Of a stretch of DNA of 64,000 nt, positions 26,436 through 35,362 are shown one piece after another. Under the pieces are notes generated by a model. It saw nothing but the letters and a program-made list of their open reading frames with translations, searched no databases and was not told where the DNA came from. The position numbers and the translations under genes are program-made. Source of the stretch: Sphaerisporangium sp. TRM90804 (GTDB taxonomy: Bacteria; Actinomycetota; Actinomycetes; Streptosporangiales; Streptosporangiaceae); the NCBI RefSeq assembly GCF_029846175.1, contig NZ_JARWAC010000011.1, forward strand, positions 124,001 through 188,000. The letters run 5' to 3'. Positions within the stretch are counted from its first letter, which is position 1. Every line of letters starts with the position of its first letter.

Positions 26436-28010
26436 CTACCGGACCTCGTAGACGGCGGTCGTGCCGCTCACCTCGTTGCCCACGATCAGCAGCGGCCGGC
26501 GGGTCGGGCTGTCCTCGGCGGGCACGAAGAGGACGCCCTCGGGGCCCACGTCGCCCGCCGTCCCCTGTTCCAGGGAGCCGGCGAAGTCGCGGGTGCTGAG
26601 GTAGCCGGCGAGGGCCGGGCGCCGGGGGTCGGTCACGTCGTACGCGACCACGCCGCTGACGCGCTCGAGCCCGGCGAACGCGTACGTCCTGCCGCGCACC
26701 TCGCCCACGGTGACACCCTCGGGCTCCGGCCCCTTGTTGTCGCTGCGGCTGTCGAAGGAGTCGTTCTCCTCGTTGTCGGCGTTGAACTCCTCGGGCAGCT
26801 CCCGGGCGATCAGTCGCTCCAGCTCGTCGCCGGAGTCCCACACCAGCGCGCCCGTGGCGGAACGCACGGAGATCGAGCGGCCGCCGAAGGCGTACAGCTC
26901 GGTGTAGGCGCCCGAGGCGTCCTTCGGCGAGTCGGCGGCGACGGTGAGCCGGCCCAGCTCGGTGTCCTTCTTCAGTTCCGCGGCGCCCGCGAACGCGCCC
27001 GCCGAGAGCGTCAGCTCCTTGACCCGCACCTCGTCGGCGTGGCAGTCCCACTCACGGCCGTCGCCCTCGTTGGCCGTGACCAGGTACGTCTGCCCGCGGG
27101 AGCGGAAGTTCGCGACGCCGTCGGGCATGTACATCCCCTTGACGCCGGGCCGGGGACGGATGTCGATCTTCCCGTCCTTGTCGGAGGCGTCCACGCCCAC
27201 CTCGCCGAAGTCCTTGAGTCCCAGCGGCACGATGCGCTCCACTTCGGCGCGGTCGAGGTCGACGATCGCGACCGCGTTGTTCTCCTGCAACGTCACCCAG
27301 GCCGTGTCGCCGGCCACGGTGACGTACTCCGGCTCCAGGTCGCGGGCCACCGTCGCCTCCGGCCCCGACAGGCGCACACCCGCGGCCCGGAGCTTGCCGG
27401 CCTGGCCGTTGAACGCCCGGAAGCCGGCGGTGCGTACGGTGCCGCGTGCCACGTCGATCACGCTGACCGACCCCTCCGGGTCGTCGACGGCGCCCGCGCA
27501 GTACGACGCCGGCTCGCCTTCGTTGGCGACGACCAACCGGCGGCCGTCCTCGGTGAAGGTCACCATGTCGGGCAGCGCCCCGACGCGGAACTCCCTGAGC
27601 TTCTTGCCGGAGCGTGCCTGGAAGAGCGTCACCCTGCCCTGGCCGGTCTTGCTCTCGGCCTGCTGGGCGACGGCCACCAGCCCCTTGCCGACGGCGACGC
27701 TGTTCGCGCCGGGAGCCGCGAGGGAGGTGACCCGCCTCGGGCGGCGCGGGTCGCGGATGTCGAGGACGTCCACCGTCCCGGCCTGCGCGTTCACCACGAA
27801 GACCTGCCTGGTGGCGGGATCGTAGGAGGTGATCTCCGAGGCCCCGGTGCCCACCGACCCGGTGGAGAACCGCCCGAGGAACGCCAGACCGATCCCCTTG
27901 TTCCCGTGGCCGGGCGACATCGTGGCCTGGGCGGGGGCGACCGTGAGCGTGAGTGACAGGAGGGCGGTGGCGGCGGCTGCGGTTACCCGAAAGGGTTGTA
28001 CGACGTGCAT
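26436..28010 (-). CDS. secreted choice-of-anchor I beta-propeller protein
   Basis: 524 residues, signal peptide 1-30 (ATALLSLTLTVAPAQA). The rest is a beta-propeller of the choice-of-anchor I type: GASEITSYDPATRQVFVVN, TVDVLDIRDPRRPRRVTSL, FTEDGRRLVVANEGEPASY, NNAVAIVDLDRAEVERIVPL, MYMPDGVANFRSRGQTYLV, SFDSRSDNKGPEPEGVTVG. Members are cell-surface or secreted; catalytic role, if any, is unknown. Monocistronic, close to the secreted hydrolase gene on the same strand (about 200 bp apart). Confidence 0.85.
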   Translation of the reverse strand: MHVVQPFRVTAAAATALLSLTLTVAPAQATMSPGHGNKGIGLAFLGRFSTGSVGTGASEITSYDPATRQVFVVNAQAGTVDVLDIRDPRRPRRVTSLAAPGANSVAVGKGLVAVAQQAESKTGQGRVTLFQARSGKKLREFRVGALPDMVTFTEDGRRLVVANEGEPASYCAGAVDDPEGSVSVIDVARGTVRTAGFRAFNGQAGKLRAAGVRLSGPEATVARDLEPEYVTVAGDTAWVTLQENNAVAIVDLDRAEVERIVPLGLKDFGEVGVDASDKDGKIDIRPRPGVKGMYMPDGVANFRSRGQTYLVTANEGDGREWDCHADEVRVKELTLSAGAFAGAAELKKDTELGRLTVAADSPKDASGAYTELYAFGGRSISVRSATGALVWDSGDELERLIARELPEEFNADNEENDSFDSRSDNKGPEPEGVTVGEVRGRTYAFAGLERVSGVVAYDVTDPRRPALAGYLSTRDFAGSLEQGTAGDVGPEGVLFVPAEDSPTRRPLLIVGNEVSGTTAVYEVR

Positions 28011-28195
28011 CCGCCGATCCTGGCGACGTCCGGTGACCGGACGCTCTCCGCGGGATGGACGTGCGATGAACGCTCGTACCGCCCGCGGCCAGGGATCACC
28101 TGGTCAGGGCGCTGATCGTGCGGCGCCGCGCGCCTGTGGCCGGGAGTGGCCGCTCCCGGCCGGGTCCGATCATCGTCACGGTGTGTGCCGAGGCG

Positions 28196-29185
28196 TCAAT
28201 GGCGGAGCAGTGTCAGGGTCGTCTCGGGGGCGGTGACGGTGAGCCGGGCGTGGCCGCCGATCGGGAAGGTGGCCGACGGCTGCGTGTGGCCGACGTCGAT
28301 GTTGGCGAGGACGGGGACGCCGTTCAGGGACGGCTGGGTCTCGATGATCTGTTCCAGCAGCGGGCGGGTCATGTGGCTGGCCCGCTGGAACCTGCCGACC
28401 GCCAGTCCCCGGACCCCCGCGGCGTCGGGGAGCTGCAGCAGCGAGGTCAGGTCGCGCGCGAAGGTCGCCGGGCTCGACTCGAAGTCGTCCTCGACGATCA
28501 GCAGCGCGCCGTCGAGGGACGGCATGTACGGGGTGCCCTGCAGCAGGTTCAGGGTGCACAGGTTGCCGCCGACGACCCGCCCCTCCGCGGTGCCGGGCCG
28601 GATCGGCCACCACCCGTCGTTGACGATGGGCTCCCTTCTGTCCTGGTCGAGGAACCACGGGTCGTCGGTCCAGTGCGTCGCCGGGGTCAGGGAGACCGGC
28701 GCGGTGCCGAACACGACCGAGGAGAACCAGCCCAGGGTCGGCTCGAAGTGGTCGCGCATCCCGAACGTCGACCAGTGCGGGCCCGAGTAGGTGACCAGCC
28801 CGGTCCGGGCGAGGACGGCGTTCTGCAGGGCGGTGATGTCGGAGTATCCGCACAGGATCTTCGGGTTGGCGCGGATCAGCTCCCAGTCGAGGAACGGCAG
28901 CAGCTCGTTGCAGTTGTAGCCGCCGATGACCGTCAGGATCGCCGCCACCGACGGGTCCGCGAAGGCGTCGTGCAGATCGGCCACCCGTGAGGCGACGCTG
29001 GAGGAGTCGAACGCGTCGCGCTCGTCGATGTGGTCGCCGTAGGTGAGCGTCAGTCCGAGCTGGTCGAACCGCGCCTCGATGACGCCGGTGTGGTCATGCT
29101 CCATCACCATCGCCCGCGAGGCCGCGGGCGTCACCACCCGTACGACGTCGCCTTCGCGCAGCTTGCGGGGAAAGATCACGTCCAT
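28196..29185 (-). CDS. S66-family LD-carboxypeptidase / MccF-like protein
   Basis: 329 residues of the S66 fold, which includes LdcA (muropeptide L,D-carboxypeptidase) and MccF (microcin C7 self-immunity). Start: MDVIFPRKLREGDVVRVVTPA. The nucleophile segment reads TVIGGYNCNELLPFLDW; family members I know carry GGxNSN or GGYGS, so the usual Ser seems to be Cys here. CGYSDITALQNAV, GRVVGGNLCTLNLLQGT with LIVEDDFE, and the late histidine region DVGHTQPSATFPIG are present. Possible role: cell-wall recycling or detoxifying aminoacyl-nucleotide antibiotics. The frame is open far upstream to 30622 but that part is a shadow. Confidence 0.87.
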   Translation of the reverse strand: MDVIFPRKLREGDVVRVVTPAASRAMVMEHDHTGVIEARFDQLGLTLTYGDHIDERDAFDSSSVASRVADLHDAFADPSVAAILTVIGGYNCNELLPFLDWELIRANPKILCGYSDITALQNAVLARTGLVTYSGPHWSTFGMRDHFEPTLGWFSSVVFGTAPVSLTPATHWTDDPWFLDQDRREPIVNDGWWPIRPGTAEGRVVGGNLCTLNLLQGTPYMPSLDGALLIVEDDFESSPATFARDLTSLLQLPDAAGVRGLAVGRFQRASHMTRPLLEQIIETQPSLNGVPVLANIDVGHTQPSATFPIGGHARLTVTAPETTLTLLRH

Positions 29186-29377
29186 GACCGCCGAAGCATA
29201 GCGGGTGAAGCCTGGGCAGCCGGGGCGATGGCCGTGCGTACGCCCGCGCCGCCCTCGCCGTGCCCGGTGGGCGCACGGGTCGCCTCGCGGTGGGGCTCCC
29301 GTGGGCTGTCCGTGACCTTGGGGGGCGGTTATGTTGGCGCTCAAGGAGTGTTTCCACCGGCGTTCTAGGGAGTTCGG

Positions 29378-30190
29378 GTGGGCGAGCACGAGAACGGCGA
29401 CCGGCCGCCGGCCGGGGTCGACGTCGAGCGGGCCAGCATCGCACGGGCCTATGACGCGTTGCTGGGGGGCACCGATCACTTCGCCGTCGACCGGGCGGCG
29501 GTGGCCGAGTTGCGCAAGGTGTGCCCGGAGATCACCGACGTCGCCGTGCACAACCGGCGCGCGCTCGGGCGCGGGGTGCGGCACCTGGCCGGGGAGCTCG
29601 GCATCCGGCAGTTCCTGGACCTGGGGTCTGGGCTGCCGACGGCGCAGAACACCCACCAGGTGGCGCAGAGCCTGGTGCCGGACGCGCGGGTGGTCTACGT
29701 CGACATCGACCCGATGGTGCCGGCCCACAGCCGGGCGCTGCTGCCCGACGACGGCAGCACGGCCGTGATCGCGGCCGACCTTCGCGAGCCCGAGACGATC
29801 CTCGGCCACCCCGACCTGCACAAGATCATCGACTTCGAGGAGCCGGTCGCCGTCCTGCTGGTCGCGATCCTGCACCACCTGCACGACGACGAGGACCCCC
29901 GGGGCATCGTGGAGGCCTACCTCGGCGCGGTCCCGCCGGGCAGCCCGTTGTTCGTCACCCACTTCTGCTCCTCCAGCCCGGACGCCCCGGCCCTGGAGAA
30001 GGCCTTCCACGGCGTGCTCGGCACCGGCAGGTTCCGGTCGATGGAGGAGATCCGGGCGTACTTCGACGGCACCGACCTGCAGCCGCCGGGTGTCGTCTAC
30101 CTCCCCGACCTGTACCCCGAGGTGCCGCGCATCCGCGACTTCACCGTCGCCGGGCGCCTCATGGCGGGCGGCATCGGCGTCAGACGCTGA
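29378..30190 (+). CDS. SAM-dependent methyltransferase, PF04672 (DUF574) family
   Basis: 270 residues, the standard size for this actinobacteria-rich family. N-terminal signature ASIARAYDALLGGTDHFAVD, motif I QFLDLGSGLPTAQNTHQVAQ, acidic VVYVDIDPMVPAHSRALL, then VAVLLVAILHHLHDDEDP and FVTHFC. Substrate unknown. GTG 29378 follows AGGGAG (29367-29372). No neighbours appear functionally linked. Confidence 0.92.
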   Translation: MGEHENGDRPPAGVDVERASIARAYDALLGGTDHFAVDRAAVAELRKVCPEITDVAVHNRRALGRGVRHLAGELGIRQFLDLGSGLPTAQNTHQVAQSLVPDARVVYVDIDPMVPAHSRALLPDDGSTAVIAADLREPETILGHPDLHKIIDFEEPVAVLLVAILHHLHDDEDPRGIVEAYLGAVPPGSPLFVTHFCSSSPDAPALEKAFHGVLGTGRFRSMEEIRAYFDGTDLQPPGVVYLPDLYPEVPRIRDFTVAGRLMAGGIGVRR

Positions 30191-30213
30191 CCTCGGCCCC
30201 CGGCCCCCGGCCC

Positions 30214-30576
30214 CTAGCTCTTGGAGTCCCTCAGCTCGTCGAGCATGCCGAGCAGGTGGGTCGCGGCCTTCTCGATGTCGGTGTAGTCGTTCTGGGCGGC
30301 GCGGACCTCGGCCGCGATGACGCCGCACCGGTGCACGTCGGTGAAGTCGCCGTAGGGGAACTTGTGCCGCCCCTTGGTGCCTTCCGCGTGCTCGTCGTCC
30401 ACGCCGAGGAACCACTTCTCGTACTCGGCGAAGCCGTGCTTCTCGATGAAGTCGTTCTCCTGGCCGGCCGACGGCCGGTGCTCGCTCCAGTCGTCGTTCT
30501 GGTCGAGGACGTGGTGCCCGTCGCCGACGCGCTTCTTCGCGAAGTCGAACGACCGTCTGTTCAACTTGACAGCCAT
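30214..30576 (-). CDS. conserved hypothetical protein
   Basis: 120-residue soluble, charged protein beginning MAVKLNRRSFDFAKKRVGDG. Segments such as QNDDWSEHRPSAGQENDFIE and RHKFPYGDFTDVHRCGVIAA look like a conserved compact domain. No motif I can name; no signal peptide. It ends close to and convergent with the methyltransferase gene. Confidence 0.65.
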   Translation of the reverse strand: MAVKLNRRSFDFAKKRVGDGHHVLDQNDDWSEHRPSAGQENDFIEKHGFAEYEKWFLGVDDEHAEGTKGRHKFPYGDFTDVHRCGVIAAEVRAAQNDYTDIEKAATHLLGMLDELRDSKS

Positions 30577-30781
30577 GATCTCCTGCCCGCGTGCTCCAGG
30601 GAGTGGTTGTCCAGGCCCTCACTCGTGTCTACCCGATCTCACCACGCGTCACCGGTGTCACGCCGGCGAATGCCGGCGACCCGCGAGCCCGCCTGATCCG
30701 CGCCGGCGGCTCCCCTCGCGTGGTCCGAGGTGAGGCCGCCGCGCGCGGGGCGTGGCGATCGGAACGTTCCCGCCTGGTGGG

Positions 30782-31414
30782 TTACTTCGGCATCAGGACG
30801 GTGTCGATGATGTAGACGGTCGCGTTGCGGGTCTGCACGCCGCCGCAGACGACGTCCGCGTCGCCGACCTTGTAGCTCTCGCCCGAGCCGCTGGTGCTCA
30901 GCATGCCCCCCTGCAACGTGGTCAGGCTGCCGTTCTCCAGGTCCGTGGGGGTCTGGCGGCTGCCGACGACGTGGTAGGTGAGGATGCTGGTCAGCATCTT
31001 CTTGTCGGCGAGCACCTTCTCCAGCGTGGCCTTGGGGAGCTTGGCGAAGGCGTCGTTGGTCGGGGCGAACACCGTGATGTCGGGGGCCGAGTTCAGGGTG
31101 TCCACCAGGCCCGCCTTCGTGACCGCGGTGACCAGGGTGGACAGCACGGGGTTGTTGGAGGCGGCGGTGGCGACCGGGTCCTGTGCCATGCCGGAGAAGC
31201 TGCCCGCGCCCGAGTCGGGGACGGCCGAGCACGCCGCGCCGAACGGGGCGGCGGCGGCCATCGGCGTCTCGGTGGCGGGCGCCGGAGCGGCTTCGGCGGT
31301 CGCGGGGGCGGAGGGGGCGGCGGTCTGCGCCGCGGTGCCGGAGTCCCCGCCGCAGGCGGCGGTGAGGGAGACGGCGGCGGCCAGGGCCGCGAGGGCGAGC
31401 ATGCGGTGCTTCAC
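30782..31414 (-). CDS. fasciclin-domain lipoprotein
   Basis: 210-residue surface lipoprotein. Signal peptide with lipobox LTAAC (Cys21), an Ala/Pro/Thr-rich linker, then one FAS1 domain with H1 TVFAPTNDAFAKLPKATLEK and H2 LTSILTYHVVGSRQTP, ending NATVYIIDTVLMPK. It resembles mycobacterial MPT70/MPT83, which are controlled by SigK/RskA; here it lies in the same minus-strand block as a SigK/RskA-type pair. GTG 31414 follows AAGGAA; ATG 31402 is possible but would shorten the signal peptide n-region. Confidence 0.9.
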   Translation of the reverse strand: MKHRMLALAALAAAVSLTAACGGDSGTAAQTAAPSAPATAEAAPAPATETPMAAAAPFGAACSAVPDSGAGSFSGMAQDPVATAASNNPVLSTLVTAVTKAGLVDTLNSAPDITVFAPTNDAFAKLPKATLEKVLADKKMLTSILTYHVVGSRQTPTDLENGSLTTLQGGMLSTSGSGESYKVGDADVVCGGVQTRNATVYIIDTVLMPK

Positions 31415-31476
31415 AGGTGGTTCCTTCTCTCGGGGTGGGCGGGTCGCCGGTCGGCGGCTCGCGCGGGGGTTCGAGG

Positions 31477-33087
31477 TCACACGACGGTGACCACGAGTGA
31501 GTGCCGGCCGGTGGAGCCGTCCGGGAACGGCGGCACGCGGTCGGGGGTCTGGGTGTCGCCGGTGGTGTCGGTGGCGCGGACCTCCAGGCGGTGGGAGCCG
31601 GCCGTCGCGTCCCAGTCGAGGCGCCACTGCCGCCAGGTGTCCGGGCCCGCGGACGGGGCGAGGCGGGCGGGCCGCCAGGGGCCGTCGTCCACGCGGACCT
31701 CCACGGCGGCCACGCCCCGGCGCTGCGCCCACGCGACCCCGGCGACCGCCGTGCGGCCGGCGGGGACGCGGGCGAACGCCTTGGGCACGTCGATGCGTGA
31801 GGCGGTCTTGATGGGGGCGTGGTCGGCCCAGCCGCGCCGGGTCCAGTACGACCGCTCGTCGGCGAACCGGGTGAGCTTGATCTCGGTCACCCACTTGGTG
31901 GCCGACACGTATCCGTACAGGCCCGGGACGATCATGCGGGCCGGGAAGCCGTGCTCGGGCGGCAGCGCGCCGCCGTTCATCCCCACGGCGAGCAGCGCGT
32001 CGCGGCCGTCGAGCACGGTCTCGATCGGGGTGCCGCACGTCCAGCCGTCGGCCGACCGCGACAGGATCTGGTCGGCGCCCGCCTGGACGCCCGCCTCGCG
32101 CAGCAGCGCGGCCAGGTCGGCGCCGAGCCACCGGGCGTTGCCGGCGTAGGGGCCGCCGACCTCGTTGGACACGCAGGTGAGGGTGATGTCCCGTTCGACG
32201 AGCGGGCGGGCGAGCACCTCCTGGAAGGTGAGCTCCACGGGCCGGTCGACCAGCCCGGTGACGCGCAGGCGCCAGTCGGCGTGCGGCACCCGGGGGACGA
32301 CGAGCGCGGTGTCCACACGGTAGAAGTTCGCCGACGGGGTGGTGAAGGGGGTGAGCCCGGGGATCCGCAGGTCGGCGCCCACGGGCAGCGCGGGCGCGGG
32401 CCTGGCCGGGCGGGGCAGCACCAGGCGTGCGCCGGAGGCGGCGGCGTCCCGCGCGGCGGTGAGCGCCCGGCCGGCTCCGCCGCTGATCGCGGCGAAGGCC
32501 AGCGTCGTGGCCCCGGCACGCAGGAAGGCCCTCCGCCCCGTCGCCGCCGCGCTGGGCGCCGGGACGGAGGGCTGCTCGGGGCCGGGCGCCGGGGGCACCC
32601 GGTGCTCGCGCGCGCCGGGGGGCCGCGGGGAGGGCCGGCCCGGCCCGGCGACGGTCCGCCGCAGCAGGGTGAGCGCGACGGCGCCGGCCACGGCCGCGAC
32701 CAGGGACGGCAGCGCGTCCAGCGGCGCCGCGGCGGGCCGCGACAGGGCGGCGACGGCCGCGAGCAGGCCGAGGCCGGAGATGACGGCGAGTGCCGTGCGC
32801 GGGCGGCGCGGCGCCAGCAGGCCGGCGAGTGCGGCGACGGCGGCCACCCCGGCGCCGAGCCCGGCCAGCAGGACGAGCTTGTCGGCCTCGCCGAAGGTCC
32901 GGATCGCGAACTCCTTCAGCCACCGCGGGGTGAGGTCGACGAAGGCCGCTCCCACGGCCGCCAGCGGGCCGGCCTGTGGGCGCAGCAGGCTCGCGGCCGC
33001 CTCGGCGGCACCCAGCGCCGCCGCGCCGGCCAGCAGCCCGCACGCCGCGGCCGCCGGGGCGAGCCTCTTCACCTCTTCACGGTTCAC
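31477..33087 (-). CDS. membrane molybdopterin-dependent oxidoreductase (sulfite-oxidase family)
   Basis: 536 residues. About four or five N-terminal membrane helices (1-145), a linker with a Tat-like RR (TGRRAFLRAGATTLAFAA), then an oxidoreductase molybdopterin domain with the Mo-ligand cysteine in DITLTCVSNEVGG and KWVTEIKLTRF, and a C-terminal Mo-co dimerisation domain (VAWAQRRGVAAVEVRVDDGP). Predicted to act outside the membrane on an unknown substrate. GTG 33087 is the first plausible start; weak ribosome site. Gene order sigma, anti-sigma, this enzyme, fasciclin lipoprotein suggests co-regulation. Confidence 0.88.
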   Translation of the reverse strand: MNREEVKRLAPAAAACGLLAGAAALGAAEAAASLLRPQAGPLAAVGAAFVDLTPRWLKEFAIRTFGEADKLVLLAGLGAGVAAVAALAGLLAPRRPRTALAVISGLGLLAAVAALSRPAAAPLDALPSLVAAVAGAVALTLLRRTVAGPGRPSPRPPGAREHRVPPAPGPEQPSVPAPSAAATGRRAFLRAGATTLAFAAISGGAGRALTAARDAAASGARLVLPRPARPAPALPVGADLRIPGLTPFTTPSANFYRVDTALVVPRVPHADWRLRVTGLVDRPVELTFQEVLARPLVERDITLTCVSNEVGGPYAGNARWLGADLAALLREAGVQAGADQILSRSADGWTCGTPIETVLDGRDALLAVGMNGGALPPEHGFPARMIVPGLYGYVSATKWVTEIKLTRFADERSYWTRRGWADHAPIKTASRIDVPKAFARVPAGRTAVAGVAWAQRRGVAAVEVRVDDGPWRPARLAPSAGPDTWRQWRLDWDATAGSHRLEVRATDTTGDTQTPDRVPPFPDGSTGRHSLVVTVV

Positions 33088-33280
33088 ACCCGGCGTTCGG
33101 AGCCTTCGGCCGGGCGGATTGGTGGCGGACCCGGCCGGAGGGCCGTACACCCCGGCCATCGCGGCGCGGAGGGGCGGGGACCGGCCCCGGGAAAGCCGTC
33201 CCGGCCTGGGGGAGCCCCGGCCGCCGGCAGGGCGGCCGGGGCTCGGAAAGAAAACCCGCGGTGGGGGCCGGCGGCGGGCG

Positions 33281-34027
33281 TCAGGCGGGGGGCAGGGGCA
33301 TGACCATCAGCGGGGAGGTGGTGGGCTTGGCGGAGCCTCCGGCGGGTTCGACGGTGATTCCCACCTGGGTGGTGTCGCCCAGCTTCCCGAGGACGAGCGG
33401 CGGGGTGCGGCCCGAGGGGTCGGGGCGGGTCAGGCGGTCGGGGAGCGGGCCGGCGGGGCCTATGCGCCAGAGCTGGTAGGTCTTGCCGTCGGGCAGGGGC
33501 GCCAGCCCGGCGGAGAAGAACACCATCGTGCCCTGCGAGCGGGACATGACCACCCGGGCGCTGACCCCGCCGTCGGCGGAGCTGACGGTGGTGGCGTCGG
33601 GCGCGGCGAGCACGGCGGCGACCCGGCTGTTGGCCTGGCGTTCGCGGTCGAGGAGGTCCTGGGTGCGCAGGGCGACGACGCCCAGCGTGACGGCGGCGGC
33701 CAGGGCGGCGGCGGCCAGGCCGCTCACCACACGCGGCCACAGCGGGCGGCGGGACGCGCGATGGCGATCGAGGTCGGCGACCGGTGAGACGGCCGGCGGC
33801 AGTTGGCGGACGACGCCGATCTCGGCCAGCACACGGTCGCGGAGCGCGGCGGGCGGTTCCTGGGCGACGGCGCTGCCGAGGCGGGCCGCGGTCTCGCGCA
33901 GCCCGCGGGTCTCCTCGGCGCACTCGGCGCAGCGGTCGAGGTGCTCCTCGAAGCTCGCGCGTTCGGCGGGGTCGTCGACGGCGTGCAGGGCGTACGCGCC
34001 GGCCAGCGTGTGCGGGTCGCGGCTCAT
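33281..34027 (-). CDS. RskA-type anti-sigma factor
   Basis: 248 residues. N-terminal anti-sigma domain with a zinc-type pattern H6...H29-x3-C33-x2-C36 (FEEHLDRCAECAEE), membrane helix about 99-120, and an external RskA domain (GTMVFFSAGLAPLPDGKTYQ, VEPAGGSAKPTTSPLMVMPL). It should bind and inhibit the sigma factor encoded upstream until regulated proteolysis. A 42-bp tandem duplication creates two in-frame starts: ATG 34027 (MSRDPHTLAG) and ATG 34069 (MSRDPHARPPGGGT...), the latter overlapping the sigma stop as ATGA. Confidence 0.92.
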   Translation of the reverse strand: MSRDPHTLAGAYALHAVDDPAERASFEEHLDRCAECAEETRGLRETAARLGSAVAQEPPAALRDRVLAEIGVVRQLPPAVSPVADLDRHRASRRPLWPRVVSGLAAAALAAAVTLGVVALRTQDLLDRERQANSRVAAVLAAPDATTVSSADGGVSARVVMSRSQGTMVFFSAGLAPLPDGKTYQLWRIGPAGPLPDRLTRPDPSGRTPPLVLGKLGDTTQVGITVEPAGGSAKPTTSPLMVMPLPPA

Positions 34028-34094
34028 CGTCCCACCCCCGGGCGGTCGCGCGTGCGGGTCACGGCTCATCGTTCCACCCCCAGGCAGTCGCGCA
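34011..34094 (-). repeat. 42-bp tandem duplication at the sigma/anti-sigma junction
   Basis: 34011-34052 and 34053-34094 match at 37 of 42 positions. Each unit contains GGGGGTGG-(A/G)ACG-ATGAGCC, a ribosome-site-like run and start codon. The distal unit also encodes the last codons of the sigma gene. Confidence 0.88.
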
Positions 34095-34656
34095 TGCGGA
34101 TGAGCCCGTCGCGCATCCGGGTCTTCACCGTCGCGAGCGGCACCTTCAATAACTCGGCGACCTCCCGGTAGGTGTACCCGCCGTAGTAGGCGTAGGTCAC
34201 CGACTGCCGTTGCAACTCGGTCAGCCCGGACAGGCAGCGGCGCAGCCGCTCCCATTCGAGCGTGGCCTCGACCGACTCGGCGACGTCGTCGTAGGGCCGG
34301 TGCACCTCCAGCCGCGCGGCGCGGTCCTCCCGTACGGTCGACGCCTGGGCGGCGCGCACCCGGTCGACGGCCCGGTGGTGCGCGATCGTCATCACCCACG
34401 ACATTCCGGAGCCCCGCGAGGCGTCGAACCTGGCCGCGGCGCGCCACACCTCGACCAGCACCTCCTGCGCCACCTCCTCGGACTGGGCGGGATCGCGCAG
34501 CACCCGCAGGACCACTCCGTAGACCGGCGCGGCCACCATGTCGTACACCCGCTCGAACGCGACGCGGTCGCCGAGCGCCACCTGTCGCAGCAGTTTCTCC
34601 AACTCGTGCCGGTCGTGCCGGCCGTCATCCACTGGCAGGGCCCGACGAGGCCTCAT
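34066..34656 (-). CDS. ECF RNA polymerase sigma factor (SigK-like)
   Basis: 196 residues. Region 2: DRVAFERVYDMVAAPVYGVV, then SEEVAQEVLVEVWRAAARFD and GSGMSWVMTIAHHRAVDRVR; region 4: LTELQRQSVTYAYYGGYTYR and VAELLKVPLATVKTRMRDGL. Sequence and the adjacent RskA-type gene place it with the SigK group. ATG 34656 is chosen because GGAGGAG is immediately upstream; a TTG at 34668 lies before the ribosome site and is unlikely. It probably drives this operon and unlinked envelope genes. Confidence 0.92.
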   Translation of the reverse strand: MRPRRALPVDDGRHDRHELEKLLRQVALGDRVAFERVYDMVAAPVYGVVLRVLRDPAQSEEVAQEVLVEVWRAAARFDASRGSGMSWVMTIAHHRAVDRVRAAQASTVREDRAARLEVHRPYDDVAESVEATLEWERLRRCLSGLTELQRQSVTYAYYGGYTYREVAELLKVPLATVKTRMRDGLIRMRDCLGVER

Positions 34657-34774
34657 GCACTCCTCCAAGCGTCGGCCGGCATGTACACCTCTACTTCGGC
34701 GCGGGCGGCGTCGCGGATGGGCGCGGGAGGCGCCGACCGCACGGGCCGTAGAGAGGGGCCGGGACGTCGCCGGG

Positions 34775-35362
34775 TCAGGCGCGGGGGGACATGACCCGGC
34801 GCAGGAAGGCGGCGAGGTCGTCGGCGGCGAGGCCGAGGAGGTCGGCGCGGTGCGCGGCCATGAGGAGCAGGTGGGCGACCAGCTCGGTGCGGCGTTCGTG
34901 GTCGCCGAACCAGTCCCAGAGGCGGTCGAAGCCGAGGTCGTTCAGCTCGGCGCCGAGGCCGTACCGCTCGCGCACCTCGGCGACGACGCCCGCCATGGCG
35001 TCCAGCGGTGAGGCGCCCGGGCGCAGGCACACCAGGCCGGGACGGGCGGCGTCGGGCAACCACCGGCAGCCCGGGGGAGGATCGGCCTGGACGGTGGCCC
35101 AGGCGCCGGTCTCCTCGCCGGGCGCGCCCGCGGGGTCGAGCAGCAGCAGGAAGGCGAACACCGGCCGGCCTTCGGCGTCCGCGAGCAGGGGCGGGTGGAC
35201 GTCCAGCACGTTGAGCACCCGCTGCTCGGCGACCAGCTCCTGGAGCTGCCACGCGGCCATTCGGGGGTCGTCGACCGTGACGGTTCCGACGCCGGGCAGC
35301 GACGCCTGCCACAGACCGTGCTCGACCTCGACGATCGTGGCGACCGGTCGCGGCTCGTCCAT
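34775..35362 (-). CDS. hypothetical protein
   Basis: 195-residue soluble acidic protein: MDEPRPVATIVEVEHGLWQ, VTVDDPRMAAWQLQELVAEQ, a beta-rich middle (PVFAFLLLLDPAGAPGEETG), and a helical end (DRLWDWFGDHERRTELVAHL). No family recognised. ATG 35362 lies just after GGAGGAGG, a strong ribosome site. It is upstream of the sigK-like gene on the same strand, about 120 bp away. Confidence 0.65.
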   Translation of the reverse strand: MDEPRPVATIVEVEHGLWQASLPGVGTVTVDDPRMAAWQLQELVAEQRVLNVLDVHPPLLADAEGRPVFAFLLLLDPAGAPGEETGAWATVQADPPPGCRWLPDAARPGLVCLRPGASPLDAMAGVVAEVRERYGLGAELNDLGFDRLWDWFGDHERRTELVAHLLLMAAHRADLLGLAADDLAAFLRRVMSPRA

